Assembly (NCBI RefSeq): GCF_016735595.1
Contig: NZ_JAERRB010000002.1
Span: forward strand, 248,001 to 312,000
Length of the DNA stretch: 64,000 nucleotides
Origin: Chryseolinea lacunae
Lineage (GTDB): Bacteria > Bacteroidota > Bacteroidia > Cytophagales > Cyclobacteriaceae
Direction of reading: 5' to 3'
Of the stretch, positions 1 to 8,351 are shown piece by piece. Below the pieces are notes generated by a model, which had not been told where the DNA came from, searched no databases, and saw only the letters and a program-made list of their open reading frames with translations. A program made the position numbers and the translations under genes. Each line of letters begins with the position of its first letter. Position 1 is the first letter of the stretch.

Positions 1-12
1 TCACTACTTTTG

Positions 13-28
13 TGTGATGCAGATCACA
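13..28. promoter_or_regulatory. Crp-type palindrome in the leader of the Crp/Fnr gene
   Basis: The sequence TGTGA-TGCAGA-TCACA is a perfect match to the classical Crp consensus TGTGA-N6-TCACA. It overlaps an ATG at 17 that would be in frame with the downstream regulator, so that ATG is unlikely to be the real start. The same kind of site occurs twice near 39.6 and 41.4 kb. Autoregulation by the adjacent Crp/Fnr protein is an inference. The window starts only 12 bases upstream, so the rest of the promoter is not visible. Confidence 0.6.
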
Positions 29-58
29 TCTTCCGTTCTCTCAAACCAGCAAAGCCCC

Positions 59-625
59 ATGAGGGAAATGTTTCGCGCCCACATCGAAAAAATTGTCAGC
101 CTGACCGACGATGAATTTGATATTGTGATGGAACACTTCGTGCACAAAAAGCTGAAGCGTCACCAATATGCTGTGCAGCAAGGTGAGTTTGTGGATCATG
201 AATATTTTGTGGTGAAAGGCTTGTTGAAGTCATTCTTCGCCAATGCCGACGGCAAGGAACATATCATTCAGTTTGCCCTGGAAGACTGGTGGATATCCGA
301 CTATCAGGCGTTTGTGAATCAGGCGCGCGCCACGTTCAATATCGACTGTCTGGAGGAATCCGATCTGCTGAGCCTTTCGTTTGGCAACAAGAAAAAACTT
401 TGCGACAAGGTTCATAAGATGGAGCATTTCTTCCGCGTGAAAACCATGTCGGGCTACATCGCCCTGCAACAGCGGGTGTTGTCGCTCATGAACGACAACG
501 CGCAGACGCGCCACGCGCACTTGCTCGAACATTACCCCGCGCTCTTTCAACGCGTGCCCAAAGCGCTCATTGCATCCTACCTCGGGGTGTCGCGCGAAAC
601 GCTGAGCCGGTTTGGAAACAGCTGA
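59..625 (+). CDS. Crp/Fnr family transcriptional regulator
   Basis: This is a 188-residue cyclic-nucleotide-binding-fold regulator of the short type common in Bacteroidota. Residues about 15-110 form the sensor beta-barrel, followed by a dimerisation helix and a C-terminal helix-turn-helix reading VPKALIASYLGVSRETLSRF. The recognition helix carries R-E-x-x-x-R as in Crp (R180, E181, R185), which contact GTGA half-sites; many short family members lack it. No wing follows the recognition helix, which is usual for this short type. I chose the ATG at 59 over the one at 17 because the Crp-type palindrome covers position 17. The ligand is unknown, and no iron-sulfur cysteine cluster is visible. The gene converges on the lipoprotein gene that follows. 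Confidence 0.85.
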   Translation: MREMFRAHIEKIVSLTDDEFDIVMEHFVHKKLKRHQYAVQQGEFVDHEYFVVKGLLKSFFANADGKEHIIQFALEDWWISDYQAFVNQARATFNIDCLEESDLLSLSFGNKKKLCDKVHKMEHFFRVKTMSGYIALQQRVLSLMNDNAQTRHAHLLEHYPALFQRVPKALIASYLGVSRETLSRFGNS

Positions 626-659
626 AAAAAAAGCAGGCTGCCCGACAAAGACAACCTGC
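625..659 (-). terminator. Probable terminator of the lipoprotein gene
   Basis: On the minus strand a GCAGG/CCTGC stem (655-659 with 633-637) is followed by eight T residues (625-632). The stem is only five base pairs with a 17-base loop, so this is a weak call. It lies between two convergent genes. Confidence 0.4.
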
Positions 660-703
660 AAACCAACCTAAACATAGTTCAATAATCCAAATAGCAATTC
701 GCT

Positions 704-2161
704 TTAGTTCACGACCACCAGCCTGAACTCGCCCCGCACGTTGTGCTCTTTGGGCGACTTGCAGTCGTTGGCGTTTGTTAACAGATCTTCGTAGAGCGTT
801 CCTGAAAATATTCCCGTCACATCGCTCATGGCGGCCCCGCTATATTCTCCTATCGTCACCTCGAACGACGCGCATTTGTATGTGATGTCACAAGCATCTT
901 TTATTTTCTCGCGCTGCACATAACTGAGGGTGTATGACAACATTTGTTCGCCGGGAATAAATTCAACGTCGTCATCGTCGTTGTTGTCATCGTCGTTGTG
1001 GATGCAGCCCAGGCTGATGTCGCCTTCTTTGGGATGCGCGATGGTGAGCGCGAAGGCGTTCGTGATGTGTTGTCCGCTTTGGGTGTAGCTGCCGCCCCCG
1101 AGGGTGAGTTCGCCGTCGTCACGACCGCAGTTGGCGATGGAGAAATTCTCCGGGTCGGGAGGTATGGTGCCGTTGAAGCCATATTGATAATATTCATAGG
1201 CCACACCGTCGATGGTCACCAGCAGGTAGTAGTCGGAGCTCACGATGCTGATGTTGGAGTTGAGCATGTAAGCAACAGACTTGCCTTCCTTGTTGCTGCC
1301 TTGCAGTTGCACCGACACGGCCACAGGATTGACAGATGGTTTTTTGTTCGGCGCTGTGTAGGTAGCATTTTTGCCCTCTGCCGTCAGTGATCCGTTGCTG
1401 TTGGAAACGGGCGCTGTGGTGCCGTTGAGTGTCCAGCTTTTGATTTTAAACTCCTGCAATCGCGACTCCAGCGGCGGGATTGGGGTGAGCGGTGTCAGGG
1501 CGTCGAGGTCGCTATTGATCACGGACAGGGGCACCAGTTCATCTTCTTCATCGGCTTTGTCGGCCGAGAAGCCGGTGATGCTCAGTGCAAGGCTTTTGCC
1601 CACAAGCAAGGTTGACGATGTTGGCGTGAGCGACAATCCCACAAAAGTGCCCAGCGCCCAGTCGCTGAAGTGTGGTGCTTCAACGGTCACGGTGTGCGCA
1701 GCATCGTCGACAACACTTTTCAACGCGGCGTTCCAGCCACCGTCGGTACCTTGCGTCACAATCCAGAGGAAGTCCGAGAGGTTGCCATTCAGAACATCGT
1801 CTGTGTACGTGAAGGTGAGCGTGACAGGTTTTGCAAAGGTGGTGCCTTCGGGCTCAAGCCTGTATCCATGGCCCAACCCAAGCGGTGCAGTGTTGCTGAT
1901 GGGTTGAACAGACACCGTGGTGTTGGCCGACAAGGCACCGGCGGGAATGGTGATCTTCAGTTTTCCATCGGCCGATTGCAAGGTGCCACCGGTGGTGCCG
2001 ATGGAGCCACTCACTTTGTCGCCAAGGGGAGTTCCCGGTTCGGTAACGACCGGTTCGCTGCTTTGGGGTGAAGGGTTGTCGTTGTCGCGGCACGACAGCC
2101 AAAGCAACGGCATGACCAGGGCAAGCAACACCACGACACGAAAAGGAGGGAGCGTTTTCAT
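704..2161 (-). CDS. ZU5-like domain lipoprotein
   Basis: A 485-residue secreted protein. The N-terminus is a hydrophobic leader ending in the lipobox-like LLWLSC, so it is probably a surface or periplasmic lipoprotein. Residues about 50-125 resemble the ZU5/ZU5-like fold: a GTTGGTL turn, then the typical IPAGAL motif and a 'YRLEPEGTTFAKPVTLTF' strand pair, as in many Bacteroidota surface proteins. The middle looks Ig-like. Near residue 390 there is a low-complexity Asp/Asn run (HNDDDNNDDDDVE) encoded by near-repetitive GTC/GTT triplets. No catalytic motif is visible and the function is unknown. It is transcribed divergently from the histidine kinase gene. Confidence 0.75.
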   Translation of the reverse strand: MKTLPPFRVVVLLALVMPLLWLSCRDNDNPSPQSSEPVVTEPGTPLGDKVSGSIGTTGGTLQSADGKLKITIPAGALSANTTVSVQPISNTAPLGLGHGYRLEPEGTTFAKPVTLTFTYTDDVLNGNLSDFLWIVTQGTDGGWNAALKSVVDDAAHTVTVEAPHFSDWALGTFVGLSLTPTSSTLLVGKSLALSITGFSADKADEEDELVPLSVINSDLDALTPLTPIPPLESRLQEFKIKSWTLNGTTAPVSNSNGSLTAEGKNATYTAPNKKPSVNPVAVSVQLQGSNKEGKSVAYMLNSNISIVSSDYYLLVTIDGVAYEYYQYGFNGTIPPDPENFSIANCGRDDGELTLGGGSYTQSGQHITNAFALTIAHPKEGDISLGCIHNDDDNNDDDDVEFIPGEQMLSYTLSYVQREKIKDACDITYKCASFEVTIGEYSGAAMSDVTGIFSGTLYEDLLTNANDCKSPKEHNVRGEFRLVVVN

Positions 2162-2361
2162 AATTTTTGTAGTTGTGTTAGAATAACTTCACCAACAAGT
2201 GGTATTATCGATGTAAATATCCCGCCGCGCGTGGGACATTGCTATCCTGTAAAAACAGGAGATTTTGGTTTGCCTGATAAAATCATGGAAAAACAGGAGG
2301 ACCACTGTCGTGCGCGGTGCATTACTTTGTGTACTTCCTCCGTGGACCAATCGACTATTGA

Positions 2362-4350
2362 ATGAAAGCGCTATTCCTTTATGCCACGCTTGCCTTGCTG
2401 TGTGTTGCCACGTCGGCATCGGGCCAGCAACACGCCCTCGACAGTCTACGCCAGGCTTTGCGTCAGAATCTTTCGGACAAAGACCGTGCACTCACGCTCA
2501 TGCGCATGGGTGTGCAGTATGAAGGTCTTGACACGGCCGAAAGCATGAAGTCCTACCGCGCGGCCGCGACGGTGGGCCGGCGCGCCGGGTTGATGCTGGA
2601 GACGGGGCGCATCTACCTCAACATGTCATTTCCCCTGTCGGCGCGGGGAGACTATAAAAGAGTCATTGCTGTGCTCGACAGCGCGTTATATTTTCTGGAT
2701 CGCTCAAAGGATCCTGACACAGAATTTCGCCGCGGGCAGGTAATACACACCCTTGGCACTGCTTACCGCTATCAGGGCGATTTCAAGAAGTTTATTGAAT
2801 ACATGATGAAAGCCGTCGCCATTTTTGAAAAGGCGGACCACCAACGAAGTGTGCTGAATGCCTACCTGAACATAGCGATGTACTATAAGGACATTGCCGA
2901 ATATGAAACCATGTATGCCTACACAAAGAAGGCATTGATCATTGCACGCAAGCTCAAACGCAAGGACGATCTTTTTAAGTCGTATGTGTTTGTGATGTAT
3001 GCCTTGAATCAGATGAACGACTACAAGCAGGCCAAACTTTATCTTGATTCGTGTGCGATGAGCTACGTGCCCGTAGACGATTTTGCTGTGATGGTAAGCT
3101 ATCACCTGGTGGGTGGGCTCATGTATATGAATCTTTTCGGACAGGACTCCCTCACGTCGCACCTCGACAAGGCTGAGGCTCACTTTCGCGAGGGCAATGT
3201 GCTGGGGCATCAATACAACAGCCGGTTCAACATTGTGCAAACGGAACTGCAGTTGGCGCGCATTCTGTCGTTGCGAAAAAAGTATGGGGAAGCCGAGCAG
3301 AAGCTCCAGGCACTGCTGGCCACGCTCAAAGAAAACGAAGAGCCCGATCAATGGACGGTCGCGCACGATTATCTGTCGCGGAACTATGCCGAGTCGGGGC
3401 AGTATAAAAAAGCCTACGAGTCGTATCTGGAATACCGGGGTTTTCAGGATTCGCTTTCCAGCGAACAGAACAAACGCTACGCCTCTGACCTGGAGAAAAA
3501 ATACGAAGCCGAAAAACGTGACTTGCAGATCAAACAGCTCACCACCGACAAAGAACTGCAACAGCTCACCATTCAAAAGAAGAATATCATCAACTATGTG
3601 CTGGTGGGGGGTGCCGTTACGCTGGCGGCGATTTTCTTTCTCACCTTCCGGGGCTATAAACAACGTCAGCGTCTTCAGCAGCAGCGCATCAACGAACTGG
3701 AAACCGAAAAACAACTGATGGCCACCGAAGCCGTGCTGAAAGGTGAAGAACGTGAGCGCACGCGTTTGGCGCAGGATCTGCACGATGGCCTGGGCGGTAT
3801 GTTGAGTGGAATTAAATATGCATTGAATACCATGAAAGGAAACCTGATCATGACGCCTGAAAATCAACAGGCCTTCGAGCGCAGCATCGACATGCTGGAC
3901 AGCTCCATCAAAGAAATGCGGCGCGTGGCCCACAACATGATGCCCGAAGCCCTCATCCGGTTTGGGCTGGACACTGCCCTGCTGGATTTCTGCAACGACA
4001 TCGACCAAAGTGGTGCCCTGAAAGTGACCTATCAGTCCATCGGCATGGAAGGTGCTGTGTTGGACCAGACCACGTCCATCACACTCTATCGCGTGGTGCA
4101 GGAGCTCATTCACAACACCATGAAACACGCATCGGCCACCACCGCCCTGGTGCAGGTGAGCAAGGTGGGCCGTCGCGTCACCGTCACGGTGGAAGACAAC
4201 GGCATCGGGTTCGACAACGACACGCTGAAGACGTCGGAAGGCATGGGATGGGCCAACATCCGCCACCGCATCAAATTCCTGAAAGGCACCTGGGATGTGA
4301 ACTCCCGCCCCGGCGAAGGAACGTCGGTGCACATTGAACTGGACGTGTGA
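2362..4350 (+). CDS. TPR-containing sensor histidine kinase
   Basis: A 662-residue membrane kinase. A signal peptide (residues 1-22, ending ASGQ) is followed by a periplasmic block of tetratricopeptide-like helices (about 30-355), a charged coiled coil (about 360-405) and one membrane span (409-430, VLVGGAVTLAAIFFLTF). The cytoplasmic part has a HisKA_3 dimerisation domain with phospho-acceptor H474 in AQDLHDGLGG, then an HATPase_c domain with N585 in ELIHNTMKHA, the G1 box DNGIGFD and a final GEGTSVHIEL. This is the NarL/LuxR-partner class of kinase common in Cytophagales. No LuxR-type response regulator gene lies beside it, so it is an orphan here. The stimulus is unknown. The region upstream (2162-2361) is a divergent promoter region shared with the lipoprotein gene. 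Confidence 0.92.
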   Translation: MKALFLYATLALLCVATSASGQQHALDSLRQALRQNLSDKDRALTLMRMGVQYEGLDTAESMKSYRAAATVGRRAGLMLETGRIYLNMSFPLSARGDYKRVIAVLDSALYFLDRSKDPDTEFRRGQVIHTLGTAYRYQGDFKKFIEYMMKAVAIFEKADHQRSVLNAYLNIAMYYKDIAEYETMYAYTKKALIIARKLKRKDDLFKSYVFVMYALNQMNDYKQAKLYLDSCAMSYVPVDDFAVMVSYHLVGGLMYMNLFGQDSLTSHLDKAEAHFREGNVLGHQYNSRFNIVQTELQLARILSLRKKYGEAEQKLQALLATLKENEEPDQWTVAHDYLSRNYAESGQYKKAYESYLEYRGFQDSLSSEQNKRYASDLEKKYEAEKRDLQIKQLTTDKELQQLTIQKKNIINYVLVGGAVTLAAIFFLTFRGYKQRQRLQQQRINELETEKQLMATEAVLKGEERERTRLAQDLHDGLGGMLSGIKYALNTMKGNLIMTPENQQAFERSIDMLDSSIKEMRRVAHNMMPEALIRFGLDTALLDFCNDIDQSGALKVTYQSIGMEGAVLDQTTSITLYRVVQELIHNTMKHASATTALVQVSKVGRRVTVTVEDNGIGFDNDTLKTSEGMGWANIRHRIKFLKGTWDVNSRPGEGTSVHIELDV

Positions 4351-4387
4351 GACAACCGGTGGTCTTTATCGAGTTATTTTTGATCGC

Positions 4388-4429
4388 AAAAAAAAATCGT
4401 TATGGTCTGCAGGCTCAGATCCATAACGA
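4388..4429 (-). terminator. Rho-independent terminator of the VOC gene
   Basis: On the minus strand a perfect nine-base-pair stem (TCGTTATGG at 4397-4405 with CCATAACGA at 4421-4429) is followed by nine T residues (4388-4396). It lies 22 bases beyond the stop codon of the minus-strand VOC gene and 37 bases beyond the convergent kinase stop. Confidence 0.8.
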
Positions 4430-4451
4430 CTTCTAATGCCTAATCGATTGC

Positions 4452-5366
4452 TTAGCCGGCAAACGCCTCTTCCAAGGTGGCGATGTTGAATTTCTTCATT
4501 TTTAGAAAAGCTTCTACCACGCGTTCGGTTTTGTTCTTGTCGGGGTTGGTGAGCATGTCGCCCAATTGCACGGGCACCACTTCCCACCACACACCAAACT
4601 TGTCTTTCAACCAGCCGCAATGGCTTTCCTGGCCACCGTCGGCCGTGAGTTTGTTCCAGTAATAATCAATCTCATCCTGTGTGGCGCAGTTCACAATCGT
4701 AGAGATAGCTTCGTTGAATGAGAAGGCGTGATTGCCTGCGCCATCCATGGCCATGAACGTTTCGCCTCCGAGTTTGAAACGCGCGTGCATCACTTTGCCT
4801 TCGGGCATGTTGGGTCCGGCCGGATATTTATGCAACGCGTCGATGGACGAATTTTTGAAAATAGATGTGTAGAACCTGATCGCTTCTTCGGCGCGACCAA
4901 ACGCGTTTTGCACAAACATATACAGCGGTGTGATCTTCTGTCCTACCTCGCTTACTTTGCCCAGCGTGATTTGCCACGACAGTCCGTAGCGATCGCTGGT
5001 CCAGCCATACTTCTCGCTCCAATCGTATTTGTTCAACGGCATCAGCACCTGGCCGTCTTTGGATAAAGCTTCCCACAGCGTGTTTACTTCCGCCTCGGTT
5101 TCGGCTACCACATAGTAGGAGATGGATGGATTGAATTTGAACAGTGGGCCGCCATTGGTGGCCATGAACTCATGTCCGCTGAGCGTGAACGTGACGGTCA
5201 TCACTTTGCCTTCGGGTTGTTTGTGAATTTCGTATCCCTCCTTGCCGTAGCGTGTGATGACGCCTATGCCCGACTGTGGGAACAGGGTGGTATAGAATCG
5301 TGCAGCTTCTTCGGCCTGTGAATCAAACCACAGACCGCTGGCGAAACGTTTTTTTGTGTTTGTCAT
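4452..5366 (-). CDS. Tandem VOC (PhnB / 3-demethylubiquinone methyltransferase-like) protein
   Basis: A 304-residue cytosolic protein made of two vicinal-oxygen-chelate domains. The first (about 1-140) starts with FASGLWFDSQAEEAARFYTT and the second (about 145-290) with TPLYMFVQNAFGRAEEAIRF. Each has the PhnB-like pattern 'EGKVMxxxFxLxGxxFMAxxGG' and a late W-Q/W-E strand (YGLSWQI, FGVWWEV). The family is often annotated as 3-demethylubiquinone-9 3-methyltransferase domain proteins, but there is no methyltransferase fold, and the substrate is unknown. The last 40 residues are an extra helical tail. A strong terminator follows. It is divergent from the amidohydrolase, with 260 bases between them in which I see no gene. 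Confidence 0.85.
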   Translation of the reverse strand: MTNTKKRFASGLWFDSQAEEAARFYTTLFPQSGIGVITRYGKEGYEIHKQPEGKVMTVTFTLSGHEFMATNGGPLFKFNPSISYYVVAETEAEVNTLWEALSKDGQVLMPLNKYDWSEKYGWTSDRYGLSWQITLGKVSEVGQKITPLYMFVQNAFGRAEEAIRFYTSIFKNSSIDALHKYPAGPNMPEGKVMHARFKLGGETFMAMDGAGNHAFSFNEAISTIVNCATQDEIDYYWNKLTADGGQESHCGWLKDKFGVWWEVVPVQLGDMLTNPDKNKTERVVEAFLKMKKFNIATLEEAFAG

Positions 5367-5626
5367 GACATTGAATTTTGGTAAGCGAATTTTTTTAAGC
5401 GCCCCGGCGACATCGTCACATCTCTGCGAAGCCCGCAGCGCACTTCAAAAATACGGGATGCCCGCGATGACCTTCGTGTGTTATAGCGTCAACTTCGGGG
5501 GGTGGATGCGTCAGGTACGATGAAGTTACGCAATTTGTGCGCGCGGCAGTTTAACCGCAGATCATTTGCCACAACCGGATCACTAATATTTTAACCCTGT
5601 CGGTGGGAAAGTGTTTATTTTCAGGA

Positions 5627-6904
5627 ATGAACATCCAGAAAATTCTCCCCCTTCTTTTTGTGCTTGCCCTCGCCTGCAAAAGTCGCGGCCCCGAAGGCGA
5701 ATCGTTTACGGCCTACACCGGCGCCACCATCATCGATGGCAGCGGCGCGGCACCTGTTGAAAACGGTGTGCTGCTTGTGCGTGAAGGCCATGTGGTGGCC
5801 GTGGGCACAAAAGAAAATGTGGCGATTCCGGAGCACGCCATCGTGCACGATGTGACTGGCAAAACAATCGTGCCCGGTTTCATCAACGGCCACGGTCATG
5901 TGGGCGATGCAAAAGGTATTGAAGGCGGACACTATTCCAGCGAAAACATTATTGACAACCTGAAGTTGTATGCTCACTATGGCATCACCACCGTGGTGAG
6001 CCTGGGCGGAGACAAAGCCGAAGCCGAACCGCTTCGCGCCGCGAACGACACCGCCACCACACAACATGCACGCCTGTTCATTGCCGGTGACATCATTCAC
6101 GGCAACACACCCGCCGATGCCCGCGCCGTGGTGGACAGCAACCGCCACCTGGGCGTCGACATCATAAAGATCCGTGTAGACGACAACCTGGGCACATCGC
6201 CCAAGATGCCGGAAGAAATTTATCGCGCCGCCATCGCCCGCGCGCATGAGCTTGGTTATAAAGTAGCCACGCACCTCTACTATCTCGACGACGCACGCAA
6301 GCTGATTGACGCCGGCACCGACATGCTGGCCCACAGCGTGCGCGACCAACCTGTGGACGATGCGTTTGTTTCGCTGATCAAAAGCAAAAACGTGTGCTAT
6401 TGTCCAACCTTGACCCGCGAACTTTCCACCTATGTATATGGCGACACCGCCGCATTTTTTAAAGATCCGTTTTTTACACGCGCCTACGACACCGCCATTA
6501 TCCGTCCCCTGCTTGACCCTGCCCGCCAGCAGCAAGTGAAGACAAGCAAAGGCGCGATCACCTACCGGCAGCAATTGCCTGTGGCCAAAGCCAATCTCAA
6601 AACCCTTTGCGACCAGGGTGTGCCCATCGTGTTTGGCACCGACAGTGGCGTGCCAACGCGTTTCATCGGCTACTTCGAACACCTGGAAATGGAGATGATG
6701 GCCGACGCCGGTCTCACACCCATGCAGATCATTGTGTCGGCCACAAAGAACGCAGCCGAATCGCTGGGCCTGAAAAATCTGGGCACACTGTCGAAAGGGC
6801 ATTGGGCAGATTTTGTGATTGTGGACGCCAATCCACTGGACGACATTCGGAACATGCGGAAGATCAATCAGGTGATTATTGGTGGGGTGGACGTGAAGCG
6901 TTAA
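5627..6904 (+). CDS. Amidohydrolase family lipoprotein
   Basis: A 425-residue metal-dependent hydrolase of the imidazolonepropionase/prolidase-like amidohydrolase superfamily. I start at the ATG at 5627, which gives a clean lipoprotein leader (PLLFVLALAC) with the lipid cysteine at residue 16; an upstream GTG at 5603 would add eight unneeded residues. The N-terminal composite beta-sandwich strand (YTGATIIDGSG) is followed by the metal-binding H-x-H in FINGHGHVGD (near 88-90), further histidines in ATHLYY and LAHS, and the late GTDSG aspartate. The C-terminus shows the usual LGTLSKGHWADFVIVDANPL. The substrate is unknown; relatives act on dipeptides or lactones. It probably sits in the periplasm anchored by lipid. 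Confidence 0.88.
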   Translation: MNIQKILPLLFVLALACKSRGPEGESFTAYTGATIIDGSGAAPVENGVLLVREGHVVAVGTKENVAIPEHAIVHDVTGKTIVPGFINGHGHVGDAKGIEGGHYSSENIIDNLKLYAHYGITTVVSLGGDKAEAEPLRAANDTATTQHARLFIAGDIIHGNTPADARAVVDSNRHLGVDIIKIRVDDNLGTSPKMPEEIYRAAIARAHELGYKVATHLYYLDDARKLIDAGTDMLAHSVRDQPVDDAFVSLIKSKNVCYCPTLTRELSTYVYGDTAAFFKDPFFTRAYDTAIIRPLLDPARQQQVKTSKGAITYRQQLPVAKANLKTLCDQGVPIVFGTDSGVPTRFIGYFEHLEMEMMADAGLTPMQIIVSATKNAAESLGLKNLGTLSKGHWADFVIVDANPLDDIRNMRKINQVIIGGVDVKR

Positions 6905-6943
6905 GAATAGCATTTATTCATTTTCGATAGCATGATTTCCTTT

Positions 6944-6961
6944 ACGGTTCAAAAGAACCGT
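6944..6961 (+). repeat. Short perfect hairpin after the amidohydrolase gene
   Basis: ACGGTTC-aaaa-GAACCGT forms a seven-base-pair stem with a four-A loop, 40 bases after the amidohydrolase stop. No T-tract follows, so it is not a standard terminator. It may stabilise the 3' end of the transcript or serve as a weak operator. Confidence 0.4.
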
Positions 6962-7049
6962 TGACCGGGAAAATCGTAGAATTGTATGTTCCGCCTTTGG
7001 GGGTAAACCTCAATCTATGTGCTTTATGAGCTAGAACATAACCACATAC

Positions 7050-7241
7050 ATGCGAAGTATTCGAAACATTGCCTGCATTGCCCTTCTCATTTTTGCTACA
7101 GCCTGCTCCACCGCAGTTGTTGGCCCCGTTTCGCAAAAACCGGCATCGCAAAAGAAAGCGCCTCCCGGGCAGGTGAAAAAAGCAACCGGCAGCCAGTCGG
7201 CCAAGCCATATGCACCCGGTCAACAAAAAAAGAAGAAATAG
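7050..7241 (+). CDS. Small PPGQ-motif lipoprotein
   Basis: A 63-residue protein with a lipoprotein leader (ALLIFATAC, lipid cysteine at residue 19) and a short, basic, proline- and lysine-rich mature part containing PPGQVKKATGSQSAKPYAPG. Many Bacteroidota encode tiny lipoproteins with this PPGQxKK...(A/S)xxYAPG pattern, sometimes mislabelled as quinol oxidase subunit 4. Function is unknown. It ends in KKKK. A different reading frame over the same bases is longer but lacks the family pattern. Confidence 0.7.
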   Translation: MRSIRNIACIALLIFATACSTAVVGPVSQKPASQKKAPPGQVKKATGSQSAKPYAPGQQKKKK

Positions 7242-7399
7242 CATATACGACGAAATGCCTGCTGGCACTTTGAATGCCAGAACACACTGGTCCGTTCTGT
7301 GGTTTTAGGAACATGACATTGAGTCTCCTGCGATAACGGCCCAGCCCAGGTCACTTTCCAGGACGGAATTTCATTAACCAACAACTAACGCTAAGTCTC

Positions 7400-8167
7400 A
7401 TGAAAACTTTTCTAAGTATCATAACACTGTCGCTGTGGCTTTTTGCCTGTAGCAGCGACGACACGGCCAATGCCAAACTTGAGATCCGGCTAACCGATGC
7501 ACCGGGTGACTATGAAGAAGTGAACATCGATGTCCGTTCGATTGAGATACATAGTGACGAAGGTGATTTGGAATCGGGATGGAGAACATTGTCAATCAAT
7601 CCAGGCATCTATAATGTGCTGGAGCTCACCAATGGTCTCGACACATTGCTTGGCGCAACAGAACTACCCGCCGGTCACGTATCACAGATTCGGCTTATCC
7701 TCGGTGACAACAACAGTGTGAAAACAAACGGCGTGGTCACATTTCTGAAAACACCCAGTGCGCAAACGTCGGGATTAAAATTGAAGGTGAACGCCGACCT
7801 CAAACCCGGAATCACCTATGCCATCACGCTTGACTTTGATGCTGCGCGTTCCATTGTGGCAAAAGGGAACGGGGGCTTCAACCTGAAGCCCGTGATCCGT
7901 GCACTGAGTGAAGCTACCAGTGGTGCGATCAAAGGCATTGTGTTGCCCCTGGATGCTGCACCGGCTGTGTTTGCCGTGAGCACCACCGGCGACACGCTGG
8001 CCACCGCCTACACCGACGCCTCCGGACGATTCCTGTTGCGCGCGTTGGACCCGGGAACCTACACCGTGAAAGTAAGTCCGAAGACCGGCTATGCACCGAC
8101 CGAAAAAATCGGTGTGAGCGTAACGCTTGGCACCGTAACGGATGCAGGCACAATCAGTGTACCGTAG
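7400..8167 (+). CDS. DUF4382 domain lipoprotein with a C-terminal carboxypeptidase-regulatory-like fold
   Basis: A 255-residue lipoprotein (leader ends LWLFACSS, lipid cysteine near residue 17). Residues about 25-165 match the DUF4382 pattern: LEIRLTDAPGDYEEVNIDV, a 'W.tl' strand, LTNGLDTLLGATELPAG and the late GFNLKPVIRA. The last 85 residues read as a small beta-sandwich of the carboxypeptidase-regulatory type (GAIKGIVLPLDAAPAVFAVS, SGRFLLRALDPGTYTVKV). It is likely exposed in the envelope; no enzymatic motif is present. It is followed by a strong terminator. Confidence 0.85.
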   Translation: MKTFLSIITLSLWLFACSSDDTANAKLEIRLTDAPGDYEEVNIDVRSIEIHSDEGDLESGWRTLSINPGIYNVLELTNGLDTLLGATELPAGHVSQIRLILGDNNSVKTNGVVTFLKTPSAQTSGLKLKVNADLKPGITYAITLDFDAARSIVAKGNGGFNLKPVIRALSEATSGAIKGIVLPLDAAPAVFAVSTTGDTLATAYTDASGRFLLRALDPGTYTVKVSPKTGYAPTEKIGVSVTLGTVTDAGTISVP

Positions 8168-8195
8168 GGAACAACAATTTTCTTTCTGAAAACCT

Positions 8196-8226
8196 AAAGT
8201 CTCCGCACTAACCGGAGACTTTTTTT
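8196..8226 (+). terminator. Rho-independent terminator of the DUF4382 gene
   Basis: A perfect ten-base-pair stem AAAGTCTCCG (8196-8205) with CGGAGACTTT (8213-8222), a seven-base loop and a run of T to 8226. The stem core AGTCTCCG is used again in the terminator at 13647. Confidence 0.88.
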
Positions 8227-8283
8227 GTACTTAAAAATTCCGTCAGCAAAGACACATGGTTTTCATCCAAGGAGAACCCTTAC

Positions 8284-8320
8284 AAAAAAAGCAGGGACTG
8301 CATCCGCCTGACGCAGTCCC
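8284..8320 (-). terminator. Rho-independent terminator of the DUF4242 lipoprotein gene
   Basis: On the minus strand an eight-base-pair stem GGGACTGC/GCAGTCCC (8313-8320 with 8294-8301) with an 11-base loop is followed, after three bases, by seven T residues (8284-8290). It serves the convergent minus-strand gene. Confidence 0.78.
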
Positions 8321-8351
8321 GAGCTAGAGAGACAGTTCTTGAATCTATTTA

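Noticed and set aside
17-58. Upstream ATG as start of the first Crp/Fnr gene
   Set aside because: It lies inside a perfect Crp-type palindrome, and the residues it would add do not look like the family N-terminus.
2704-4332. 542-residue open frame antisense to the histidine kinase
   Set aside because: Shadow of a clearly coding kinase gene; rich in His, Phe and Val without any domain pattern.
5621-6913. 430-residue open frame antisense to the amidohydrolase
   Set aside because: Same shadow effect; the sense strand has all amidohydrolase motifs.
7019-7273. 84-codon frame over the small lipoprotein gene
   Set aside because: Another frame (7050-7241) has a lipoprotein leader and the PPGQ family pattern.
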